A stretch of DNA of 64,000 bases from Hyaloperonospora brassicae (taxonomy: Eukaryota > Oomycota > Peronosporomycetes > Peronosporales > Peronosporaceae): contig CANTFL010000443.1 in the NCBI GenBank assembly GCA_947650285.1, positions 1 to 64,000 on the forward strand, written 5' to 3'. Below the pieces are notes generated by a model. It was given only the letters and a program-made list of their open reading frames with translations. It searched no databases and was not told the DNA's origin. Of the stretch, positions 10,193 through 20,442 are shown piece by piece (within the stretch, counting starts at the first letter, position 1; the number at the start of each line of letters is the position of its first letter). The position numbers were made by a program, and so were the translations under genes.

Positions 10193-11112
10193 TTATCTTT
10201 CCACGATCTTCATGACTGAACGACCCGCCTGTCGCTCCGCCCAATGGACGTAAGCCTTCATGAGTGGGTTAACGGTCGACGCGTCTTTACCCTCCAAAAG
10301 ATGGACCGTCAAGTAACCTGAAAATCCATCCATTATCACAAGCATCGCAGTAAAGTAAGTGCCGTTGTTCTTCGCTGGAAACATCAAGTCTGCATAGACG
10401 ACTTGATTTACTGCTGTTATTTTGCGATCCTTTTTCTTATTTCTTCGTTTGCGTCGCTGTTTGCCGATGTGGCACGCGTCGCAAGTCGTCGTGTGACGTG
10501 CTGTTACAACCATACCATCTACGTGCCCCTGGTCTGCCATAATCTTTAGGTATTGATCGCACGTGTGATCCAATCTCTCATGCCACTGTTTCATAGGTGC
10601 TTGCCCAGCAGCCATTGAAAAATTAATAAGTCCAAACTGAGCCGGCGTGTGCACATCCACATCACCAGCTGTAACATCATGATGTGAGCTTGATATTTCC
10701 TCTTCAATCGTTTTTGTCGCTTGCATGTTCGATGATAAAAAACCCCACATTCCATCAGAAAAGACTGCTTTGGCAAGCGCAGTCCCTCGACGAGATACCA
10801 CGAACTCCATGTTCGTTGAGAAGCTAATGTCCAGCCCGTGCTCGATAGCCTTGCCCGGGGAAAATAGAACATGCTTTGCGTCTGGAACATGAAGCACATC
10901 ATCTAACATCAAGCAATGCTCTTGATCGTCCACCTTAGTGCCTATTACCACTGTTCCAACTCCAGCAACCATAGAGTTAAGCCCCGCCGATATACCTGAC
11001 AAACTTGCTTTCGAATCGGGTGGAGCGGATTCATATGTTACAAATGCTTCGCGAACACTGGTAACGTGAACATTTGCTCCAGTATCGAAACACCAGTGAT
11101 AGTCGATCGCTC
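10193..11112 (-). pseudogene. Copia-2 pol: protease, pre-integrase, integrase first half
   Basis: Begins at the inversion breakpoint with the protease active site CFDTGANVHVTS (about 11,060-11,100), then VLHVPDAKHVLFSPGKA, then a pre-integrase zinc region (WHERLDHTC ... TTTCDACHIGKQRR) and the integrase core start with VYADLMFP and LVIMDGFSGY. A TAA at 10,193-10,195 interrupts the frame (ER-stop-WK), which then continues unchanged into LTDKGGEF. A glutamine-to-stop C-to-T change would explain it. Confidence 0.92.
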
Positions 11113-11893
11113 TTCAGGACGGAACCAACAGGAAGCAAGATGTTGGCTGCTTTGACGAGACGATATGCCAACCGATCGTCGACAGTGGCTGTGTTCCACA
11201 AAGTGCAGCGATTAGAGGAAGAGTTACGACACTGCAGATACAACGTCACTGAGGATATTGAAGTGCATCTGCGACGGATGAAAAACAAGCAGCTTGAATT
11301 GGCCGACTTGGGTCATACGGTATCGTTTACAACGATGATGATGTACGTGCTTCAAAGCTTACCGGCCAAGATTGATGAATCTGCACTAATACAAACGCAT
11401 AACTGGTGTGGAAACTCCCCCGCTTCTGACATTGACGAGCTGGAAGAGCAAATACGAACGGCGAGTTCACGCTACCAAATTAGACGCTCATCTTACAAAA
11501 GTGATGAAAGAGATGCATGTGGTTACATAACGAAGGCCCATTGCGACAAGAAGCAAAACCGGCAAAGGTACAGCAAGATGAAGAACAATGGTGCAGGTGC
11601 ACATCGGACAGAGACTCGAACATGTCATGGATGTGGCAAGATTGGTCATCTTAAGCGAGACTGCCCGAATGCAGTTGAGTCGGAAGATAACAAAGGAAAA
11701 AGATCGCGTGCCATGTTTAATGTTCAAGCCCCATCTATGACACCAAGTGCCGGAAATGCTGAAGAACATAAGGCTCAGTTGATTGAGGACAATGTTAAGT
11801 CGTTGGAGGATAATATGGAAATTGAAACTACGTTCAATACCGTTGGGGAGCATATTCAGGACAAGGAACCACAAACGACCAGTTCCGCTGAAA
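11113..11893 (+). pseudogene. Copia-2 gag middle and nucleocapsid, inverted
   Basis: On the plus strand, against the rest of the element, lies the missing part of Gag: RTEPTGSKMLAALTRRYA, VFHKVQRLEEELRHC, FTTMMMYVLQSLP and the zinc knuckle CHGCGKIGHLKRDCP (about 11,623-11,667). It is open throughout and the surrounding frame runs 11,074-12,108, but only this segment is Gag. Read in the inverted sense it joins the minus-strand Gag N-terminus (ILMSLSAEL) on one side and the protease start (HWCFDTGAN) on the other. The breakpoints share short inverted similarity: ttcaggacggaacc at 11,113 and the complement of ccagttccgctgaaa at 11,879. Confidence 0.88.
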
Positions 11894-12176
11894 GTGACAT
11901 TAAGATCGTTTTGCGAATCTTACGCTCTATCTTGGCCAAATTCTGCTTTCCTTCATCAGTCACAAGATATTCTGCCTTGATGCGTCCGCATGCCACATCC
12001 CAAATCTCGTCATCATCATCCATATCCTGGAACGTCATCTTCATCATTTCGAAGTACGTGTGCCAGAATTTTCCATTCCAGTTCACTGGGATACCATCCT
12101 TGGTGTAGAGCTTCATATCCGTCGTATTGGAGCTCACGCCCGAAGCGTGCTCGCAGTGGATAGTACTTGGGCTCAT
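11885..12176 (-). pseudogene. Copia-2 gag N-terminus
   Basis: Starts at the ATG 12,176-12,174 inside the primer site with MSPS, as in Copia-1. It includes MKLYTKDGIPVNWNGKFW, a Copia Gag entry motif, and continues to MSLSAEL, where the inversion breakpoint cuts it. The open frame goes a little further through inverted DNA, and that tail is meaningless. Confidence 0.88.
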
Positions 12177-12181
12177 AACCC
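12166..12181 (-). other. Copia-2 primer-binding site (half initiator tRNA-Met)
   Basis: Minus-strand GGGTTATGAGCCCAAG follows the 5' LTR directly. It is the complement of the initiator tRNA-Met anticodon arm and shares its core with Copia-1. The gag ATG lies inside. Confidence 0.82.
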
Positions 12182-12526
12182 TGTTGTGTTGAGAACCCGC
12201 TTCCGCCCTTAACGTAGTTTTTGGAACTGAACGTTCATTATCTTTATATGAAACTACTACCTTCCTACTACATGTATAAGGTGTCGTCTCCCAGAGTACT
12301 AACTGCAGCAACCTCCCTCTGGGACTTCACAGTCTGTTTACATCAACACCTCCTTCCCATACAGGGACTTCACTGTGTGTTTACATCAACACCTTCTTCC
12401 CATACTAGGACTTCACTCTCTGCCGAAGTCATCCATCGAATCCTTCTGTAGTACGCGAAGGGTACTCACCCTTCAACTCAACCGTCGGGAAAGTCTTCTT
12501 ACCACACTGATATACTTTTCACAACA
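12182..12526 (-). repeat. Copia-2 5' LTR (right)
   Basis: 345-bp partner of 6,994-7,338. Confidence 0.95.
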
Positions 12527-12531
12527 CAGCT
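12527..12531. repeat. Target-site duplication of Copia-2, right
   Basis: cagct after the right LTR, equal to 6,989-6,993. Confidence 0.93.
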
Positions 12532-13210
12532 TCCCACTTATTTTGTTAATTCAACTGTCGCTTGTCCCGATGAGTTCTATTCGTTCAATATGGTGCGTCT
12601 CGATCATCAATTTGTTCTTCTCAATCAATTCTTTGTTTCCTCGACATGTTCCGCCTGTTCTGCACGAAGTATCTTCATGAACATGCTGTACATCTTGTCC
12701 ACCCTGTTTCTTGTCTAGATAATCATTTCCTTCCATTATTCATACTGGTTCCCAATTATTACGTTGTTAGTCGTGATAATTCTCGGTCGCTCTGCAGGGT
12801 CAGAATTTCGCTGAAATCTGTTAACACCTTCGATCATCCGGTTAAGCATCTCAATAAATTTTGTCCGTTGTGCATGCGGATCTATTAGCACCACACTCCT
12901 ATCCTGCGATGCAGCGGGTTCAGTACGCGATGGATGCGAATTATACGCGGAGTATCTTCGAGCTTCACGATACGTGCGAGAATGCCTAGCGTTTTTGACA
13001 GCTGCCATGTCGGTGCTGCGTAATTGCGATGTATGTTAATGTGTTTGAATAAAAGGCGCGAACGTGTGGTGGAAAAGTAGATGTAGGTACGCAAAAATGA
13101 AAAAACACATGCTGTTCACAACTTAACAATCTGATATGAAAAATAAGTTTTCCACTAAACCATACTTTTTGTAAATCACCGACATCAGTTCGGCGTCGAA
13201 AACCATGGCA
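12532..13210 (-). other. Spacer between PFK copies, right of Copia-2; possible gene fragment
   Basis: On the minus strand, 13,008-12,736 is open from an ATG for 90 codons (starts MAAVKNARHSRTYREARR) and is followed by a stop, then by a second open stretch in another frame (12,736-12,551). Charged residues and helix-like spacing make it look protein-derived, but I do not recognise the family. If Copia-2 is removed mentally, this spacer joins 6,276-6,988, so both may be one decayed gene. Confidence 0.35.
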
Positions 13211-13211
13211 C

Positions 13212-13280
13212 TATAGCTTAAAACACTAGCGGATCGTAGCAAGCAGTTGCCTGCCACGATCCGCTAGTGTTTGAGCTATA
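13212..13280. repeat. Long hairpin at the end of the right PFK copy
   Basis: acactagcggatcgt and its exact reverse complement are separated by about 18 bases, and the stem extends outward (tatagct...agctata) to about 25 pairs with one or two mismatches. Only one arm is present at the matching place in the left copy (about 6,240-6,270). Confidence 0.8.
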
Positions 13281-14400
13281 CTACCTTCGGCGACACATTC
13301 GAGGTCACGTTCGTCATCACCGCAATCCTTTCTCTTTTCTGCAAAGTGCGTCTGGATGCGATCCTTCTGAAATTCACTGATAAGCGGTAGCTTCTTTTTG
13401 CCAACGGCCTCAGCTTTCACTGACGACCTCAGCAGCGCTTCGCCGGCACCCTCGGCGACAACGACGACGTTGTATCCCTGCTTATCTAAGCACATGATTA
13501 GTTTGGCTAGGCAGCGGCGAATCTCTGGGTTCAGACATGGATCCCGTCATCACTAGAGCGATGCGTGAGCAGCAGTGAAATCGGAGCTCCGTATCATAAG
13601 CTCGACGACACCGATACCGAGCTTGGCGACACCGATACCGAGCTTGGCGACACCGATACCGAGCTTGGCGACACCGATATCGAGCTTGGCGACACCGATA
13701 CCGAGCTTGGCGACACCGATACCGAGCTTGGCGACACCAATACCAGTAGGTAAGCAACGAGCTTCTGTACTGGCCGAACGAATTGCGCACTGCGCCTCCT
13801 CGACGGCCGCTAACAAGCCAAAACTTTGGTCGAGAGCATCCAAATTGTTGTCAATATTCTTTGGCACTCCATTGACGGTGATAGCCTGCTTGCGATGACG
13901 ACACTCCTCCGAGAGCTCGTTGGAAGCCCGATGGATACCGTCACCGCTATTCACGTAGAGCTGCAAACGGCCGTGCGTAGTCAGTAAGTCGATAATCTTG
14001 TCTTGGTCAAAGCCACTACGATGGAAGCCAAGGCCGTGCCATCTTGGTGATGAGTGTTGGCAATGACTTGAACGTCAGTGTGATAGGGACCTCCTTCTGG
14101 TCCAGCGAGTCCAATCGTAACCCACAGCAAAGCCATGCGATGCTGTATATCGCGCGCACGTTGTAGGTTCCATTGAGCGAGCGTGTCGTCCTGCACGACA
14201 TTGTTGAGACTAGTACATAGACCGCTACACACTACGATGGCTCTTTGAACGTGGCAGCATCAGAGAACGTGTTGACGCTGGAGCTGCTCGCACATAGGCG
14301 CATGAAACGGTCACTTGCGTATGATTGCGGTGATCGCCCAGAATCACGTCCGAGTCGCCCATGATCTTGTTGTACATGCTCTTACATTCCGCAGCGTCGC
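13226..14400 (-). pseudogene. Broken 6-phosphofructokinase copy, right arm of inverted pair
   Basis: Minus-strand near copy of 5,194-6,275, with the same shifted frames and defects (GLCTSLNNV, SGDGIHRASNE, GVPKNIDNN, VVVVAEGAGEALL) and the same truncation after HFAEKRK. Shared defects show that the sequence was already broken before it was duplicated. The main difference is the expanded 21-bp array. Upstream it continues into the ~40-bp tandem units at 14,356-14,594. No intact parent is in the window. Confidence 0.85.
13606..13745 (-). repeat. 21-bp minisatellite inside the PFK copy, 6 units
   Basis: Six tandem units of 21 bp (plus-strand acaccgataccgagcttggcg; one unit has atatc) plus a partial unit. 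They encode GIGVAKL repeated in the PFK frame, four units more than in the left copy (84 bp). Confidence 0.93.
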
Positions 14401-14594
14401 CCACGATCTAGTTGTGCGTGCAATCACGTCCCTCAGCGTCGCCCATGGTCTAGGCTGCGTGCAATCACGTCCAAGTCGCCCATGATATTGTTGTGCGGGC
14501 TCTGATGTCCTAGTCGCCCATGATCTTGTTGCGCGTGCAATCACGTCCAATTCGTCCATGATCTTATTAAACGTGCTTTTACATCCCGCAGCGT
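14356..14594 (-). repeat. Degenerate ~40-bp tandem array upstream of PFK copy
   Basis: About six units of 38-42 bp, each starting gtcgcccatgatcttgttg or a variant and ending with a form of caatcacgtcc or cttacatcccgca. Copia-1 inserted in the equivalent array of the left arm. A minus-strand frame (14,697-14,344) reads through it, but the repetition makes coding doubtful. Confidence 0.75.
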
Positions 14595-17500
14595 CCCCCG
14601 TGACGTCGAGAATACGCACCTTTATTTTTTGGCAACCCACTGTCCAACCAGTTAATTGGTTAGGGCGAGCTTTCTTACAATCGTTGAAGAAACACAAAAT
14701 GCTTGAGAGCGGTATCTGCAGTTGTTAGCAAGAGATGTTGCGGCGACGTGTGTTAGGTATATATTGTATATTTCGAGTTGTTGCAAATTTATTATAATGT
14801 TAAGAATATGTACGTAACGAAGACAGCGATATGGCTCAGTCGTCTACCAATAAAGTTACCACGATGGTATGCGGGTTCGAGCCTCGGTATGTGTAAGTCT
14901 GTGAAAGGTACAGATTATACCATTCCGGATAAGCGGATTTTTTACGACAGATATCTGACAAGAAGCAATTACTCGATAGTAGGCCTAAAATTCAATCAGG
15001 AAAAAGAACATGTATCATCGGTAACAGAGAGCCATCTGCTTCTGACAGCTTTTGGTTTCGAATTGCAAAACCCTAAAGAATGAAACTCACTTTTCATTTA
15101 ACAATCCCGGTGGAAAACCATCTACGTCTGATCATTAACGCTCGAACAATCTTCGCTCTTCAAAGCAGTAACCGAGGTCATCCATTTTCTACGCTCTGCT
15201 TCAAGTATGATCTTTGGATAAGTTGCGCTGGAAGCAGTTAAAACAGTGAGATTGTCTGTTCGTCACACTCAACAAACTAATACCAAAGGGCGTTGTCTCA
15301 GCTCGATCAATACATTTAGTTCATTCCTATCCATACAAGGCAGCGGAAATCATCATATTTACTGGATGATACTCATTTTACGTCCTACACAAGGATGTAA
15401 CTTCACACCTGCACACAAAGAAAAAATTCATACCACAGCTGAACGTTGACAGCAAATCGAACCAGTAAAGCCGTTATTATTCTAAGAAAAGACCCACTCA
15501 TATATACCATACATTTGTTCGAGCATATTTTATTTTGAACGTTATTCGTTCAAAATCCGAAAAAAATACATATATGCCAAAACATAGTTTCTATTCATGT
15601 CAGCCTATCTTTGTGGCGATGCCAGCGATTTTAGAGCCATGAATCCACCTGTTCATCATCGAAATTGGTTAGCCCGGATTACGCACTATCTAATACTGGG
15701 CTCTCATTCTCCAGAATAATATAGGCGGGTCTGAAACGAGCAGTTTACTGTGGAACTTCAAAATGATACATCGGATCGTTGTTAAAAGAGCCATAGAGTG
15801 CAGCTAGCTAGAAAATACATCAAGAAGTACTAGGACGTTACATTCGCTAGTGAAACATCATTAAATGCATTACAAGGCTCTCAAAATGGTGAAACTCCCA
15901 GTGCTAAGCGAGCATTTAGCTCCAAAATCTGCGTTCTTAGTGCAGTCAGGTCGACTTGTATGACTGTCGGCAACAATTGGTAAATTGGACAACGTCATAT
16001 CCCATATAGTCGTTACAGCGGAAAGTCGTGCAATGAATATAAACGGACGATCGATTGCTATATCGTGAAGCTCTTTCTAGTCTTGGTGTATAAATGCAGG
16101 TGATGGACTGCCAACCATAAAGCAAGTCGCATTACATATATATATATATTTCTCATCCATGAAATTATGAAGTCGATTTGGAGGTCACGCCAATACTCTT
16201 AAATTGCAGTAGACGGATGGTCTAGATAAATTTACATTGAGTCACTTCAAGAATTTCGTGGACGCCAATATCACTTCCCACGAATATAGTACAATTAATT
16301 TCTCATGAAACCACTCGATTATACAAAGTATGCGCACACGCCTTGAAAACTTAAGGTTTCAACAAAAATGACTTCACTCAATTACTTTATAAGCATTCGT
16401 GGGACGGCTAAAAGTTAACCGAGCATGATGGATAGCGAGAGGTAGCTTTCATGAAAACGACAAAGCTAGCTCCGAGCCCCAATTATAACCTCACCGGTTG
16501 CCAAATTTGGACCGGGTCACATATTCGAACCGTCAATATAGCTTGTTTGATGCTGAAAGGCAGGAGAAAACACCTGCGCAAAAACACCAGCCTACCGAAA
16601 TAGCGGGAAGATCTTGTGTCATTTGTTTGGGAATATACGAGCGCGGCAACACTTTCATAATAGTAGTCACATGATGTTTTAGGATACAACTCTTTTACCA
16701 ACGTATTGATGCATCCATTCATAATTAGGCTTAATATTCGAGAGTCCTTGGTGCCTGGCCAATCAATCAAATGATTTCAGTTGATTAGAGTAAGTAACTT
16801 GGCTAGACGTCCGGTGGCCAAAACGCTACTTCAAAAAAGAAGTCGTCACGTATTTTAGCAGAATAAAAGACTCTGTTTAATTCTAACCATTGAAGCCCGA
16901 AATCTAACATAGCTCTAGGGCTATCTGTATCACAACTTTCGAAGCCACTCGTTCCCTTATTCAAAAGATCTCCACTTTGTACCTGTGTGGCAAAGTGCTT
17001 TCTCCCGAGAAACTTTGCGTGATCTACACTCTACTTGTATGCAATTGATATCATACTAGCGATTTCTCGTTGTACCTGCGTTATCGGATCGAAATCGTCT
17101 TCTAGGATCAAGATCGCGATCTCTGTCACAATCGTTATTTCTAGTCGATCTCGTTAACTTTGAGTGATACCATGACCTCTGGTGAGAATCGTCTTTATAT
17201 TCCGTAACCATCACCGCGTGACCACATATGCTACCCTTGCCATAAACGATATCGCGATCTCGTACATTTGAGTACACGAATTTGATTTAACCGTTTAAGC
17301 TCGTATCATCAAATCAGAGTCCTTTTGGACTTACCGGACGCCAGCAATCTATAAAACCCCGAATTAAACTATAACGAAAAAAACTGGTGCTTCCTTAACC
17401 GTAGATTGATCAAAGCTCGAGAGCCTTAGGCACAACGCTCACGATTTCGAGCCGAGATATTGAAAGCCATTAACCTGATTATTCACGGAGGGGGGGAAGC

Positions 17501-18470
17501 TCCATAGGCGCGATTCACTGCTTGAATGGCCTAGTGTGCTGGACATTGGTTTGGCTGAGATTCTTGATACCAAATATGTTAAAGTAGTAATTTTTGAGCT
17601 AGCCTTATCGATAGATGGTGACGCGTAACCTATTCCGTTGACCTGTGTCTATAGATATAGTAATTTACCAAATGCTGAAAACATGAATGGCCTATAACCG
17701 AGACAATTAGAGTAGAGCTCGCTGAATATGCGTGGAGTGGGACGTAAAACTCACTAATTGAATATTTGAAATAAAAAAACACCTCACTAGATGACGGTTA
17801 GGGTATCAGCTCTTGTATCGAGCAGGTTATCGTTAGTAAGGAATCAGGAGATATCTTTGGACCTACTTCTACGAGGTGTAAGTTTTTGTCAACGTGAACA
17901 AGGCCACGTCAAACATTCACTTCGAAGCGCACATAAGACTTGTCGTTGATTATTATTAATTTGGCTATTGCGATATATAAATTAACCAATGGAGTGACTA
18001 TTTATATAGATCGAAGTGTTAGCCTTCAGGATTCTTATCGTTTGCTGCTCTATTTGACCTACCAGAGATATCGGATGGTAAAGTTATACAAGCCTCACAG
18101 GCGCGCGAAATCATGTTATTGAGGCCATCCGTCACAACGATGAGCTAATATTGGCATCAATCATGGTTGAAGGTATTTCTTCGGGATACGTAGAAGTTAC
18201 TAGGTATCCGTAGTGGGACTGAGATCCCTCAAGAAACAATGGATCCATTTCGCCCTTAAGTGTAAATATACCCAGACGTAGCATAAAATGACCTACCCTT
18301 CGTTATGCCTCCTAATATCGGTAAACTTCATTTCATTACACTGTTTTCTAGAACTAAATACATATTTAGAAGGCAATTGCACTCGCTAAAGAAACAGTGT
18401 GGAGTCGTTAACGAATATATTATGCTAAAAACGAGCCATAAATAGTAAGGGAGAAAAAAGGTTTTCATTA
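14595..18470. other. No gene recognised
   Basis: About 3.9 kb of AT-rich sequence with many stops in all frames. A tRNA-like spot is at 14,831-14,882 and a short TA run near 16,140. The 5' LTR and gag of Gypsy-3 should lie in this stretch, but I could not recognise them. Confidence 0.5.
14831..14882 (+). ncRNA. tRNA-like A and B boxes (SINE or tRNA relic)
   Basis: tggctcagtcgt at 14,831 fits the pol III A box and ggttcgagcc at 14,873 fits the B box exactly, at a tRNA-like spacing. A T-arm of 4 of 5 pairs can be drawn, but the D-arm does not fold. More likely a SINE head or tRNA pseudogene than an active tRNA. Confidence 0.35.
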
Positions 18471-20442
18471 TACGACCGCATTTAGTGTCATGAAATCGAA
18501 TATTAAGTGGCGCATTATTCTCGCTATCAATAAGCTACATGCATCCTCTTTATCGGCTTAAACATCAATTCCTTAGACGTATGTGCTTCAGAAAGTCCAT
18601 TGGGATTCACTAAGCTTAGGTTATCGACCTCGTCGATAGTTACTACTAATAACTCATGCGAGCCAATGATATCACGTAAACTTCGGCGGTAATCACTCCA
18701 AATGGTAGTCTTTTAAAAAGACTTGAAAGCCCTCAAGGACGTTTAAAGGGCCCTATATATTCAATCGTCTTGTAAAGCAAATATTCACACCTCTTTAAAC
18801 AATGCAAAGATGTATTTTGATGCCATTTGGTCCAAAGTTGTGCATCAAATTTGTGGTCTGACATAAACAATCATATAAATCATTATATATCAATGCTCGA
18901 GCGTATTCGCACGAATAAGCGTAATGCAAACGCATCTTGATGCCTCTTATGCGCTGAAGATTTTTTTGGATGCTACATTAGTAGGCAAGGTTTGCGAGTG
19001 AGTCTTGCTAAGGTCAAAGAGAGAGTTGACGGTTCATTTTCTAAAACTAATTTTTTTACGCAAAAGGCGTGCCGTCGCCTACTACTTGCACAAGTAATGT
19101 AATTAGGCAGGCATGTCCAGTCCAATATTCGGCCCGTTTAGAAGGATATGTAATGGTGATGGACTAGTTCAATTCGATAAATTGAAGTGGATATAAATTA
19201 TATCCTTCAGGACTCGGTTTGGCTCTGCCAAATCCGGCGCGGCCCTTCGATATCTTCTGTAATGCTTCTGACTTTGCCATTGGCTTTTCATCATAGCAAG
19301 ATGACCAGGATGGTTTGAGCCTGTTGTCGCGTAACAGTCTCGGCAGCTCACGCATGAGAAAAGAACGATCTATTTCAGGACATATATCGGATTGCAATGA
19401 AGTATACTCTCCTAAAATTGAGAGCTTATTTGCCTGTATCCAAGCTGTTTGTCATCTATATCGGTTCTGCATAGTTACGCACTGCAACACAGTCGCCTCA
19501 TCTCTTTCAGATATGGCTCGTTGACCATCTTTTGATACCGATTTTAACTTCGAGATTAGAGTTAAAGTCGGGCAGGTAAACAGTGATGACCGATGCGTCA
19601 TCGCGCAAACCTGATTATGGTCTTTATCAGGTAACGCCATTGTTGTCGTATATACCGGACATTATTTGTACGGGCATTGTCCGTGGAGATTATTGTGTAG
19701 CTCTGGTACGTGCTTTTAAGATCAAGTAGGTCAAGATATCAGACACGAATATGACGGCACGATTGCGTGTGACTCTGCTCAGATATTCTATCGGTCAACG
19801 CCTCTTGTGCTACGTCACGGATGAAGACGATACTTCACGTATTAATTGATCTCACTATAAGTATTTAAAGCAATCAATCTTTTTGGAGGCGCATGATTAT
19901 GCACCAAACGGACGTTTTAGTCGAGAGTAGAACTATATCTCTGTGATTCAATCGTGTCGTTGGACTAAATTATATGTATGAGAAGCACAAATTTAGGAAG
20001 GTGTGGATTGTGTCAACTAGCTAAACATCCAGATTTCGCGGCGGTGCCGCTAGCCTGTTTAAATAAGCTCAAGGTCTATAAATTGTCCATTCGTATGTAT
20101 TTTCCATTCGAATTATCGAAACATATGAATGTCAATACGGCGTTGTAGTCTTAATCAACTGTATGATCACGATGGCTCATAAAAACCGCGTTCCGGACAC
20201 CATCGACGATGATAAAACATCTACTATGTTTGTCGTTAGATCCTACATTTATACTATTAGCCTGAGGCAATTAGCTTGGATAGATTAACTAGATATACTG
20301 GGACGTTTTGGATTTACAGCTTAAATGAGCTGCGCACTTGAATATACATTCTTCAGCGGACCTTCCGCAGTCCGTTGGTCAAACCGAGCGTGTGTATCGT
20401 GTCCGTGGTGGCAATCTTGCGCAGCACATGACCTGACACTTC
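18470..20442 (+). pseudogene. Gypsy-3 pol, first part (RT, RNase H, integrase), heavily decayed
   Basis: Aligns by eye, through many stops, with the better preserved Gypsy-4. RT: KWRIILAINKLHA (about 18,510; family KWRIVHAYNKLNA), MRANDIT (about 18,660), MYFDAIW (about 18,810) where the YFDD catalytic motif should be, and a trace of RIRTNK (about 18,905). RNase H: CNASDFAIGF near 19,260 and a match to the HASLRTATQSP coding segment near 19,475. Integrase: a match to the PQTDGQ-ERVN coding segment at about 20,355-20,420. The sequence stops at 20,442, where Gypsy-1 begins, and resumes at 34,247. It is non-functional. Confidence 0.75.

Larger units (their letters stand above)
6994..12526 (-). 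mobile_element. Copia-2, LTR retrotransposon (Ty1/Copia) with internal inversion
   Basis: A full-length element on the minus strand, of a different family from Copia-1. Two 345-bp LTRs (6,994-7,338; 12,182-12,526) begin TGTTGTG and end CAACA, with a 5-bp TSD cagct, a polypurine tract and the same half-tRNA-Met primer site as Copia-1. Pol is long and well preserved, but there are stops at 10,193-10,195 and 9,044-9,046 and a frameshift near the end of RNase H. The middle of gag (about 11,113-11,893) is flipped to the plus strand. The two LTRs show hardly any differences, so the insertion is young. Confidence 0.95.

Noticed and set aside
615..12526. Fungal-type repeat-induced point mutation as cause of the stops
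   Set aside because: Only a handful of stops is visible, the LTR partners are almost unchanged, and oomycetes are not known for RIP.
13606..13745. CRISPR-like array
   Set aside because: Uniform 21-bp tandem units with no spacers, inside PFK-derived sequence of a eukaryote.
14778..15083. 101-codon plus-strand frame
   Set aside because: Starts at TTG, overlaps the tRNA-like boxes and shows no motif.
16136..16150. TA microsatellite
   Set aside because: Only about seven repeats, common in AT-rich DNA.
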